This document shows positions 37,077 to 48,040 of a DNA stretch of 64,000 bases, piece after piece. The notes under the pieces are model-generated. The model saw only the letters and a program-made list of their open reading frames with translations, was not told the origin of the DNA and made no database searches. Position 1 is the first letter of the stretch. The number at the start of each line of letters is the position of its first letter. The stretch lies in contig CM060177.1 of assembly GCA_030549775.1 (NCBI GenBank), positions 52,265,138-52,329,137 of the forward strand. The letters run 5' to 3'. The position numbers were made by a program, and so were the translations under genes. The DNA is from Tamarix chinensis (taxonomy: Eukaryota; Streptophyta; Magnoliopsida; Caryophyllales; Tamaricaceae).

Positions 37077-37950
37077 TGTTGGATAATGGCAAAACATTTA
37101 ATCCTTTTTTTTCTCTTGGTGGGATTTTTTCCTTGTCCTACATTGGTGGGAAGGAAGAAAATTTTCTAACTTAAATAATCTTCTACCTACCTTGAAGCTT
37201 GAGTTATTGATTTAGGATGTTTTGTAGTGGTAATAGGCTGGACTTAATACCATACATGTATGTACTCACTGCCATCGTCGTCCATCTGGTTGGCCGGTTT
37301 GGGCTAGGGTGGGGTAAGGAGGTTAAGGTTCTAGTAGGCTTGAGCCCAACATTTAATTTATTGAAAATTTATTATGTTTTTATCCTTATCTTCTTACTCA
37401 GTCTTCATTAATGGTTCTTTCCCACTTTAAACTCTTCCAACACAAGCTTTTAATGCACCGTTGATGGAATTTTCTTTCCTACTTTAAACATTTCAATGCA
37501 TGCTTTTAATGCACTATTGGTGAAGTTTCTTTCCCACATTGAATGCTTAAACTCATGCTTTTAATATGTCATTAGTGGACCAATTCATAAATAATCGGTG
37601 GATATGGGTGGCTAGGTTTTTGTTCTCTATATATAATGTTTTATTTTACTCGGTAAAAGTAAGAACACAATTAAGTACTCTTATATCTCAATTTTCAAAT
37701 ACATTTACTGGGAAAAGTTTTGTGATTTTCATACCCTTTAATCTTGAGTGTACGAGATCGAAGGGCTATTGTGTTAACCTTGGGAGAGAACCGACATTAG
37801 GGGATTGCACTAGAGGTCCAATCATAATTTTCTTCAGGGAAGCATTTTATTTGTGCCACAACAATGTCTCTTGATAAGTATTTTCATAGATTAATTTCAA
37901 TTCATACATTTACCTCACAATTACTATCATTACATATATTTTTTCCAACA
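37077..37950 (+). repeat. 5' LTR of copia element 2
   Basis: 874 bp, matching 42999-43961. It holds three tandem units of about 57 bp (37412-37584) built around CTTTCCCACTTTAAAC and GCTTTTAATGCACCATTGG. Confidence 0.9.
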
Positions 37951-38149
37951 ATTTGAAGCGAATTAGAGTATACATAGTAATTTATTTATGGTTATCTGTT
38001 GCTGTGATTGAGGAATTATTTTTTGGTTATATGATTATGTTTGATTGTTGTGATCGCTTGTTCGGTCCTATTGATTACGACTCCTGAGTTGTTGTGGTTC
38101 ACTAATTTGTTGATTTTGGTACTAAGTGATAGGGTTGCACTTCCTTCAA

Positions 38150-38990
38150 AAGTTGTTTATGATATACCTATGATTGAACCACTCGACTGCACCAATTATT
38201 GTTGATGGTCGCAAAGGGTCATGATTTTATTTGAAGCTCTTGATGTTGACTATGTTTTATTGACTAATCCACTTGTTAAAGATGTTACTATAGCCACTCC
38301 TACTTCCACTCCAATCACTCCTACAATAAAGAAATTAGATAAGGTAGATAAGGAGGAGTATGATAAGGATAATAAGAATATATGGGGCCACTTTTTGTGC
38401 CATATGACAAAGAAGTTATTCAATATTTACTCTGATGTGAGTTCTGCTAAGGTGATTTGGGATTTGTTGACAAAGCAATAAAGAGATATATGGTAGATAA
38501 CTTTCTGAGATTTCAGATGGTTGATAACAAGCCCATCATGGACCAATTGCATGAGTTCGAGAAATTTATTACCAATGTTATAGCTAAGAGGAGGAAGGTA
38601 TGCAAAAACTTCTAGGCTAATGTTTTGCTAGAGAGGTTCCTAACCTCTTGGAATGATTATTGAAAACACCTAAAGCATAAGAAAATATATCTAACTTTAT
38701 CAGAACTCATTAGCCACATGAGGATTGAGGATGCTAACTGATTGAAAGATAAGTGTGTTTCTTATGTTGTTAATTATGTTGATGCTAACTTGGTTATCTC
38801 TAGTGCTGATAAAGATAAGTTAAAAGGAAAGGGAAAGATGAATCAAAATAAGGGACAACAAAAGAATCCATCAAACTTCAAAAAGGGGGACAAGATCTAG
38901 AAGAAGAAAGTGACATGCCACGTTTATGGGAAGATAGGTCATAAGGTGTACCAATGCTAAAAGAGGTAGGGTCAAGGAAGTCATACTTAA
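38150..38990 (+). pseudogene. copia element 2 gag, broken
   Basis: Copia capsid remnant of the gag-polypeptide (UBN2-like) type. It begins near 38170 with PLDCTNYC, where this family has PL(D/N)G-x-NY-x-x-W, then LFEALDVDYVL (38224-38256). A Lys-rich linker (KLKGKGKMNQNKGQQKN) precedes the zinc knuckle, which reads CHVYGKIGHKVYQC at about 38915-38957; its second cysteine is now Tyr. At least five stops occur, including one at 38479. Confidence 0.87.
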
Positions 38991-39049
38991 TGAGCACCTG
39001 CTCCTCCAACTCCTTAATTCAATGTTGGTGAAGCTGAAGATGTGATAGC

Positions 39050-40720
39050 TACTATGGTGGAATTCAACTTAGTGAATAACCACGAAGATTGGATTTTAGA
39101 AATAGGCACTTCAAAGCATCTATATGCTAGTAGAGAGATGTTCAGGCAGTTCAAGGATACTAATCAGGTTGAGCTTGTCTACATGGGAAACTAAGCCACC
39201 ACTAAAGTTCTTGGTAGAGGAAAGGTTTTACTAAAAATTTCTTCTAGAAGGAAATTATATTTAAATGATGTTTACTTTGTACCTTCCCTTTATAGGAACT
39301 TGGTTTTTAGCAGTTTATTGATTAGAGCTGCATGAAACTCGTATTTAATGTTTATAAAGTAATAACTAAGAATGAGGTATCAGTTGGAAGAGGGATATTT
39401 AGCTTATGGTCTGTTGACACTGAACATTATTCCATTTTATTTAAATGAAATGACTTCTATTGGTTTTGCTTATTTGTATGAGTTTGTTGATATTTGGCAT
39501 TGTAGGATAGGGCATGTGAACATATCTTCCTTAAATAAACTTAAAAGTTTGAAATTAATTAATGTGATGGATAGGGCTGTAAACGAGCCGAGCCGAGCCG
39601 AATACCCCCAGGTTTGGGTTCGGCTCATTTAACTAAACGAGCCTAAAATGCTATTTGGGCTCGGCTCGTTTAACTAAACGAATGAGCCGAACCAAGCTTT
39701 TAACGAGCCGAACCGAGCCGAGCTCACGAGCCAAAGCCAAAAAATGAACCGAGCCAAGCTTTTCCCTGTTTGATCTCGGCTCGTTTAATAAACAAGCCAA
39801 GCCCGAGCCTCATTTTGAGGCTCGTTTAATTAAACGAACGAGCCGAACCGAGCTTTTAACGAGCCGAGCCGAGCCGAATACCGAACTGGCTCAGCTCATT
39901 TACAGCCCTAGTGATGGACACTAATTATGAGAAGTGTCCTATTTTTATGGAAGCTAAGTTTACTAGAGAGCCATTTAAACATGTCACAAATAAAACAAAT
40001 GAGCTACTTGAACTAGTCCATAGGGACTTAGCAGATTTTAAGAACATCAAGAGTAGAGGAGATAAATGGTATTATGTGAACTTCATTGATGATTACTCAA
40101 GATATGCTAAAGTTTACCTCCTTAGGTCTAAAGATGAGACCGAAGGTATATTCCTAAAATATAAAGCAAAAGTCAAGAGCTAATTAGACCATAAGATAAA
40201 GAGGCTTTGGTCTGACAAGGGTGGTGAATATGGAACTAGATTTCTAAAAGAATTTTGTGATAGTCATGGTATTATTCACCAACCTAGTGCCCCTAATATG
40301 TTGTAGCAAAATGGCATAGCTAAAAGGAAAATTTAACATTAAAAGAAATAATGAACGCTATGCTATTAAGTTTGGGTATGTCTAACCATATGGGGGGAGT
40401 TGTTTCATTTGCTTATTATATTTTAAACTATGCTCCTCACAAAAAGTTAGATAAAACACCCTATGATCTATGGAGAGGTTTTGCACTTAACCTAACAATT
40501 TTGAAAGTGTGGGAATGATTAGCTAAGGATGCGTTACCAGACTTAAGGAGAAATAGTTTGGGAATAAAGACTTTTGACTAGGAATTTATTGGTTATACTT
40601 AGAATAGTGCTACATATAAATTCTTATGTTTAAAGGATAACTCAATTTGTGAATCTAGAAATGCAAAATTCATTAAGAATGTGTTTTTGTGAGAAAGAAT
40701 GCATGTGATATATCTAGTTC
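39050..40720 (+). pseudogene. copia element 2 protease and integrase, broken
   Basis: The protease active site reads WILEIGTSKHLYAS at about 39092-39133, where functional copies have D-T/S-G, so both Asp and adjacent residues are lost. The GAG-pre-integrase segment carries WHCRIGHVN (near 39500). The hAT-type insertion at 39572-39910 follows. The frame resumes with YEKCPIFMEAKF (second Cys of the zinc site changed to Phe), then HRDLADF (first catalytic Asp), WYYVNFIDDYSRYAKVYLL and WSDKGGEY (second Asp). Around 40310 the GIAERK motif reads GIAKRK, so the catalytic Glu is Lys. Stops are present. Confidence 0.88.
39572..39910. mobile_element. hAT-type MITE
   Basis: A 339-bp non-coding element with terminal inverted repeats TAGGGCTGTAAACGAGCC and, in reverse, TAGGGCTGTAAATGAGC. 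It is flanked by a perfect 8-bp duplication, GTGATGGA (39564-39571 and 39911-39918), the length made by hAT transposases. The interior is dense in GAGCCGAGCCGA and its inverse and would fold into a long imperfect hairpin. The copia frame is continuous when the element and one duplication are removed. Confidence 0.94.
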
Positions 40721-40859
40721 CTCTAATGCTTCTTCTATTCCTTTATTTATGCCTTTTTCATCTAAAGATATGAATGATAATGTGCATGAACCTAGGAGAA
40801 GTAAAAGATGAAGGATAGAAACTATATTTTGGCCTAATTTTGATACAGCTTTCGTAATC

Positions 40860-42440
40860 GAAAATGATTACCTTAACAAAATTAATTTGGAATTTGTATC
40901 AACTTATTTGATGGAAGAAGATCCTAAATCATATAATAAAGTAGTAACTTTAGTTAATGCTAGCTTATGTAAAGAAGCAATTAAAAATGAGTTAGATTTA
41001 ATAATGTATAATCACATATGGGATTTAGTTGACATGCGTAAAGGGAGTAAACTAATCAAATGTAAATGGGTCTTTAAAAAGAAATTGAGAACCGATGGAA
41101 CCATAGATAAGTTTAAGGCTTGTTTGGTAGCTGTAGGTAATAAACAAAAGAAAGATGTTGACTTTTTTTATACTTATTCTCTTGTAAGTAAGATTACCAC
41201 TATAAGTTCTATAGTTGCCTTATCTGATATCCATGGACTTATAGTTCATCATATGGATGCCAAAACTGCATTTTTAAATGATGACCTTAAAGAAGAAATT
41301 TATGTGGAGCAGCTAGAGGGCTATGTGTTCGAGAGTTAGGAGAATAAAGTGCGTAGATTAAGAAAGTTATTGTGTGGCTTTAAACAAGCTCCTAAACAAT
41401 GGTATGAAAAAATTAACCAAACTTTAGTGAGTGATGGTTTTGTGGTAAGTGGATCTAATTCTTATGTTCGATCCAAGATGTTTGGACATGATTGTGTGAC
41501 TATATGCTTATATGTCAATAACATGCTAATTCATTGTAATAATGTGACTATGGTAAATGATACCAAATCATTTTATTCTTCTCACTTTGATATGAAAGAT
41601 CTATGAAAAGTTGATGTAATTCTTGATATTAAAATGAAAAAAAAACTGAGAATGGTTTTTCCTTAAGTCAGCCACACTATGTTGATAAAATATTTGAAAT
41701 GTTTGATTGTCATGATGAATTTCCTATGAATACTCCCTATGATCTTAGTATTCATTTGAAAAAGAACCAAGGTTATAGTGTTTCACAAGAAGAATATGCT
41801 AAAATTATAGGTAGTGTGATGTTCCTCATGAACTATACTCTAGTTAACATTACGTATGCTATGAGCTAATTAAGTCAGTATACTCATAACCTAGATAGAG
41901 ATTATTAGACTGCACTTCATTATTTACTTAGATAACTTAAGGGTACTAAGGATTGTTGTTTGCATTGTAAATTTCCTACTATGTTAGAAGAATTTATTGA
42001 TGCTAATTGAATTTTAGATAACGATGAGATTAGTTCCACAAGTGGATATGTTTTCACACTAGGAGGAGGAGTTGTGTTATGGAAGTCTGCCAAGCAAACT
42101 TGTATTGCTAGGTCTACAATGGAGTCCAAGTTTATTACCCTTGAGTTAGCTGGTAAAGAGTCAAATTGATTGAGAAACCTACTAGCCAATATACCATTGT
42201 AGAGGAAACCTAATGTGCTACTTTCCTTGTATTGTAATTCATAAGAAGCTATTTGTGTTTCCAAAAATGGTGTGTATAATGGTAAAAGGAGACAAATCCA
42301 TGTGAGACACAATTCCACAAGATAACAATTGAGGAAAAGTGTGATCTCCTTAGAGTTTTTAGATTAGAAAGAAAGCTGGCAGATCCTCTTATGAAGGTTC
42401 TAACAAGGAGAGTTATCTTTAAATAATTGAGAGGGATGGG
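40860..42440 (+). pseudogene. copia element 2 reverse transcriptase and RNase H, broken
   Basis: Reverse transcriptase runs from about 40887 (EDPKSYNKVV, WDLVDMRKGSKLIKCKWVFK, then HHMDAKTAFLNDDLKEEIYV). After a stop at 41337 it continues with KLLCGFKQAPKQWYEK and CLYVNNMLIH at about 41505-41535: the YVDD signature is YVNN, so both metal-binding Asp residues are Asn. RNase H follows in shifted frames ([20 protein letters not shown] at about 42070-42130). The polyprotein tail is near 42375-42460 (ADPL, SRGMGLKPL-like). Apparent open frames on the opposite strand at 41920-42318 are shadows. Confidence 0.9.
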
Positions 42441-42988
42441 TCTTAAGCCTCTGAGTTGAGAAAAGTATGGTGGATACCACTAGTGGTCAAATGAAGCTAT
42501 ATAATTAGTGGTTAAATGAAGCTATGTAATTACTCTATTGCACTATATTCTCGTCCCTATAGCAGGTGATAGTGTTTTATTAGGTAGAGTTTAGTCTCTA
42601 AATGAGTTAATAGCCCTAATTTAGGCGGTCTTAATGAGACATACTTGATGAACTCTCTATTGGATATAACTAAGGTTGATCATTGTTATGCTCTTAATTA
42701 ATTCATAGCCTAGTATGGTATTGCTTATTAGATACACTTAGAGGATTCACCTAGATAAATGTGAAGGTGCAGCTGCCTTATATAAAAGACTAAGGCTGTT
42801 TTTCTAGAGCACTCATGAGTATCTAAAGTGTGTACATGGCCATTGAAAGAGCTCAATTATTTTATCATCATGGAAATTATAGAATTAGACATGTATTGTG
42901 GAGGTCTCAATTACAGTTAAGGTAGTTCAAGACATTAATATTTAAGTGTTATTCCTTCTTTGCCCAGTTTTTGTTTTCTTTTGCCCTT

Positions 42989-42997
42989 GGCGGGGGA
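42989..42997 (+). promoter_or_regulatory. polypurine tract of copia element 2
   Basis: GGCGGGGGA sits one base before the TG of the 3' LTR, the expected plus-strand priming site. It is purine apart from one C. Confidence 0.75.
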
Positions 42998-42998
42998 T

Positions 42999-43961
42999 TG
43001 TTGGAAAATAGTATAAATTTTAGTCTGTTTTTGCTCTTGGTGTGAGTTTTTCTTATTCCACATTGGTAGGAAGGAAAAACTTTTTCTAACTTAAATACTC
43101 TTCTACCCACCTTGGTACCTGAGTTATTGATTTGAGTTGTTTTATAGAGGTAATAGGCTAGACTTAATACTACATACATGCATGCCCCCCACCACTGCCA
43201 TCCATCTAACTGACCGGTTCAAGCTGGGATGGATAGGTTAAGGTTGTAGTAGGCCTAAGCCCAATTTTATTTTATTTTTTTACTAAAAATGTATTATGTT
43301 TTTATCCTTCTCTTCTTAGTTGGTCTTCATTAATGGTCCTTTCCTACTTTAAACACTTCCAACACATGCTTTTAATGCTCCATTAGGGGATTTTTCTTTC
43401 CCACTTTAAACTCTTCTAACACTCTTTTAATTCACTATTGGTGGACATTTCTTTCCCACTTTGAATGATTCAACACACGCTTTTAATGCACCATTGGTGG
43501 ATGTTTCTTTCCAACTTTGAATGCTTCAATGCATGCTTTTAATGCATCGTTGGTGGACATTTATTTCCTAGTGTGAATACTTCAACACACACTTTTAATG
43601 CATCATTGGTGGATATGGGTGGGTAGGTTGTTGTTCTCTATATACTATTGTATTTTACTCAGTAAAAGTATGAACACAACTGAGCATTCTCCTATCTTGA
43701 TTTTCAAATACATTTACTGGGGAAATTTTTTGTGATTTCCATACCCTTCAATCTTAATTGTATGATATTGAAGGGTCTTTGTGTTAAACTTTGAGGCGAA
43801 CCGACATTACAGAATTACACTAGAGGTTCAACCATAATTCCCTTTAGGGCAGCGTTTTATTCGTAGCACGACAACGTCTTTCGATAAGTATTTTTGCATC
43901 TTAATTTAGATTCATAAATTTACCTCATAATTGCTATTATTGTGTATATTATTTTCCAACA
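42999..43961 (+). repeat. 3' LTR of copia element 2
   Basis: 963 bp; starts TGTTGGAAAATAG, ends TTTTCCAACA. It carries five tandem units of about 57 bp (43335-43615) where the 5' LTR has three. Confidence 0.9.
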
Positions 43962-43966
43962 ACAAG

Positions 43967-44893
43967 AAAAATTAAAAATTACTTGATTTTCCTATTCTTG
44001 GGGTAAAATATCATGGAATAGACATGAAAACACAAAATAGTAGTGTGGAGGCTTCATAGGCAGTAATGGAAGCGATGAGTAGCAATAAAACAAGGAATAA
44101 AATCCATCTAGAGAAATGTTACTATGGAGTTAATAAGACTCCAGTCAATTGATCATCATAGATGATAAACCAATCAATTGATCGTGATCAATGACAAACA
44201 AGAATAATCTCTCTCTTTAAGCAAATGGAGCAGTGCATAGGTTATACTTTCTATATTGATAGGTTAATTAAATATAAAGAAATACATATTTCTTATGAGG
44301 AAATTAGATTTGGAAGTAGTCTAGACTAGAACAAAATGCCTTACAGTTCCATGATTTTTAGCGGTAGGAAGGTTGCAGGTATGCATATTTGGTTTTACTA
44401 ACTTTTCTCCCTGTATATGCATTTCAAAGATTAGAAATAAGTTAGGTTTAATTGAAACACATAAGTTAGAAAATCAATTTAACTCTATCAATTTATTATT
44501 TTAGTTATCATATACATTAGATAACCATCATAACTTACTATTCTTACCAAATGTAATTACCATTACCAACTATAAATCAATCTTATTTCTTAAAGATCAA
44601 TTAAGTAACAAAATATTTAGTAGATAACTATAATATGTTCTCAGCTTATTCTTGACCCATTAATATATTATCTTTTACCACCAATAAATATTGTAATTAA
44701 AACATAACCTTATCATTTAAGAATTTGTTACCTAATAAATTTATCTACTATTTATAAAAAATAATTTTTCTCATATATTCTATTTATTTTCCCTCTGCCA
44801 TAAAAATCGGTACTTTCACTTAAATACTTTATTTATTTATTTATTTATTTATATATAGAAATAAACTCTCACATTTATTATTATTATTATTTT
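43967..44893. other. spacer, no gene recognised
   Basis: AT-rich sequence with short (TTTA)n and (TTA)n runs at its right end. No coding signal seen. Confidence 0.5.
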
Positions 44894-45704
44894 TGTAACA
44901 CCCCAAAATTTACTACTTTTTTTTAAGACAGAAGTAATTAAGATAGAAATACTTAAATCAAAACTCGTGAATTCTGGGATGTTACAGCCACACTTAGTAC
45001 CAAACCGGTTCTCTCCAACTGTTTCAGTACAAGTGCTAAGGCTAAAAGAAAAGAGTAATCAACTATAAATCAAACAATATATACTACAAATAAGCATTAA
45101 ACAGTAGTAAAACAAAAATCAGAGTACGCATAAAAGTTTACAATCAATAATAAGATAGAAATCAGATGGCAAAATCAAAATTTCTTGAAGGGAATAATCT
45201 TACAATCAATAAAAGATTTATTAGAAATACTCAATACAAGTAATAAATTAAAGAGGATAAATTTGATATGGAAGAAATAACAAAAGGAAATAGAATCACA
45301 TAAAGATGGAAATATGGCCACAACTCTCTCGAACTTTGAGCCAAAACATGCTCAACACTCAATCCCCGCCGGATGTCTCGCCCACCTACACAAAGTCATA
45401 AGGGCATACTACTCGTGGGAATGAGCAGCACCCATGAAATGGGTAATCAGTATGCTATGTACTGAGTAAGGTAACCCGAGCACTAAGGCCAACACATAAA
45501 CATATAAAATCATGCAAAACAATAGTCAACTTACACTTTCAAACCCACACATATAGTACATAAAGTCATGAAGAAATTATACCGCTTATAAATGATCAAG
45601 GCCACACATAAAGTACATACTTATTCCAGATTATTTATTTAATTACTCTTTTATTAGAAATCAATTCACGCCATGTTCTTTATCAAGTCCACATGAATAC
45701 GGGA

Positions 45705-46030
45705 ACCCACTATTTTAGCCGGTGGATTGGTCGTGAGGGTACATACCCTGCCACTATTTTAGCCGGTGGATCGGTCGCGAGGGTAACATACCCTGCCACT
45801 ATTTTATGCTGGTGGATCGGTCTGGCCCCTTCTCGTACGGTGTTCCACTGTAAGTAGTTAGTGTCTTTCCCATGTCTTAGCAACTGTAAGGTTTGATTTT
45901 GTTGAGCTCGGGATCCCCACTATTATAGCCGGTGGATCGGTCGCTAGGGTACATGACCTGCCACTATTTTAGCCGGTGGATCGGTCACGAGGGAAACAAT
46001 CCCTACCACTATTATGACAGTGGATCGGTC
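45705..46030 (+). repeat. CACTATTTTAGCCGGTGGAT array, copy in family A (4)
   Basis: Six well-preserved units, five of them with GGTGGATCGGTC or a one-base variant. This is the best-conserved version of the family A array. Confidence 0.88.
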
Positions 46031-46369
46031 TGGTCCCGACTCAACATCTTCCACTTTACATGATTAATGTCTTAATTATCTTATTCAAAAGCATTCACCA
46101 TGGACATGCACGAATCATTCTCTTTATACTTCACACATCACAATCATAAAATTCCACCATCATAATTACATTTAATCACCAAATACACATGATAATACAA
46201 AAATTATAAGCAACCACAACAAACCCTAATTGTCCACACAAACCCTAGTTCGGTCTCCTATTAACCCTTATATAATCTCCACGTACTATTTTTCATCCAA
46301 AATATTCAACCACCCAAATAATACTTACATTACCTTCCTTATTTCCCAAATCAACCATTCATACGTAAA

Positions 46370-46990
46370 TTTCACTCCCATGCAAACTTTACACATCCCA
46401 TGCAACTTCTCGAACTTTTCATACAAACCCTAAATCCCATGCAATCATCAACTCCCATGCAAAACCCTAACTCCACCATGCAAACCCTAATACCACCATC
46501 CAACCATTAATACCACCATCCAAACCCTAATACCACTATACAACCATTAATACCACCATGCAAAACCCAAGATTCCGTCATGCAAAACCTTAAATTCATT
46601 CCACACAAATCCAATGATTCATCCATACCAAACCCTAGATTCAAACCATATAAAACCTGAGATTCATCCATACCAAATCCTAAATTCAAACCATATAAAA
46701 ACCCAAAGATTTATCCATACAAAACCCTACATTATATCCTTCCATACAAAACCATAGATTAAATTCTCTCACACAAAATCATACAAAACTATAAATTAGA
46801 TTCTCCCATACAATACCTTAAATTAGATTCTCCCTCACGAAACCATAAATTAGATTCTCCTATATAAAACCATAATTTTGATTCTCCCATACAAAATCAT
46901 AAATTAAATTCTTCCACACAAAACCCTAAATTCCCCATTTTATTCATCCACTCATAGATCATTAAATTACTTAGGTCAATTCATTTCCCC
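46370..46990 (+). repeat. CCATrCAAAACCCTA interspersed array
   Basis: About twenty-five degenerate units of 18-26 bp (for example ACCATGCAAACCCTAATACC, then TCCATACAAAACCCTA with ATAAATTAGATTC spacers). Only a few equivalents (CATGCAAACCCTGA) occur in the copy at 8820. Confidence 0.8.
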
Positions 46991-47499
46991 TTTAGTCAAC
47001 TTACTTCCCATTTTCCATTTTCAACCTTTTCCTACACAACACCACTTATATACCTCCTCACATGCATGTCTTATAGGGTCACAACACATATCATCATATA
47101 CCACAATATTTCATCATAGAGACATAATACGTATGCCATATATTAACATACGAAATAATTATCGTAATGAACATAGGATGCATAACATACAAGGCATTTA
47201 ATGTACATCAACACACAATAGGCCTTAGTAACACCCTTACCTAAAAAGACGCCGGTCTTGTAGCATGCTCCTACGCCTCCTTAGGGCTTTGATTAGTTTC
47301 ACCTATTATGAGGGAAAAGCTAAAATTAGACTCCCTCCTATCAAAATACTATTAATCACTAACTTATTATAAGACTAGGTTTTTAGCAAGATAATAATAT
47401 ATTAATAGAATAACATTAACTAATTACTAACTTTGCTAAAGATATAGAAATATTAGAAATATTATAAAAGTTGATAATATAAGGTTGAAAACTTTAACC

Positions 47500-47709
47500 T
47501 AATAATAATAATAATGATACTAAAATAATAATAGTAAAGATACTAAAAATAATATCAAAGTTAATATTAACAAGAATAGTAATATTACAAAAATTAATAA
47601 TGACCATAATGGTAATAATAGTAAGGATAATAATCGAAGATAAAATAAATTAGGGTTTCTACCCTACATTGAATAATAATAAACTTATTAAAATAATAAT
47701 AATAACAAT

Positions 47710-47771
<62 letters not shown>

Positions 47772-47992
47772 CAACAATAAAAATAATTATAATAATAGCA
47801 ACACTAATGGTAAGGTAGTTGTAATAATAATACTGAAATAATAATCATAACAATTTTGAAATAGTAAATAATAATAATAATAATAATAACAACATATTAG
47901 TATTAATAATAAAGATAATAACAATAATAATAATAATAAAATCAAATTAAACATATAATAGGGCTTCGACGCTCAACAGAATAACAAAAAAA

Positions 47993-48032
<40 letters not shown>

Positions 48033-48040
48033 GAATAAAT
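47500..48040. repeat. AAT/AAC trinucleotide microsatellites
   Basis: Includes an (AAC)n run near 47710-47740 flanked by (AAT)n, and a second (AAT)n run at about 47994-48032. Expanded compared with the equivalent block of the copy at 8820. Confidence 0.9.

Larger units (their letters stand above)
37077..43961 (+). mobile_element. Ty1/copia LTR retrotransposon, full-length but dead
   Basis: Two LTRs (37077-37950 and 42999-43961) start TGTTGGA and end TTTTCCAACA. Between them lie gag, protease, integrase, reverse transcriptase and RNase H in copia order. A purine tract, GGCGGGGGA, precedes the 3' LTR. The flanks are ACAAC (37072-37076) and ACAAG (43962-43966), four of five identical. A 339-bp hAT-type MITE sits between the GAG-pre-integrase and integrase core regions. 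Many stops and substitutions at catalytic positions show the element cannot move by itself. I saw no initiator-Met primer site after the 5' LTR (sequence there is ATTTGAAGCGAATTAGAG). Confidence 0.92.

Noticed and set aside
41920..42318. 132-codon minus-strand frame
   Set aside because: Shadow of the copia RNase H region on the plus strand, which has clear family motifs.
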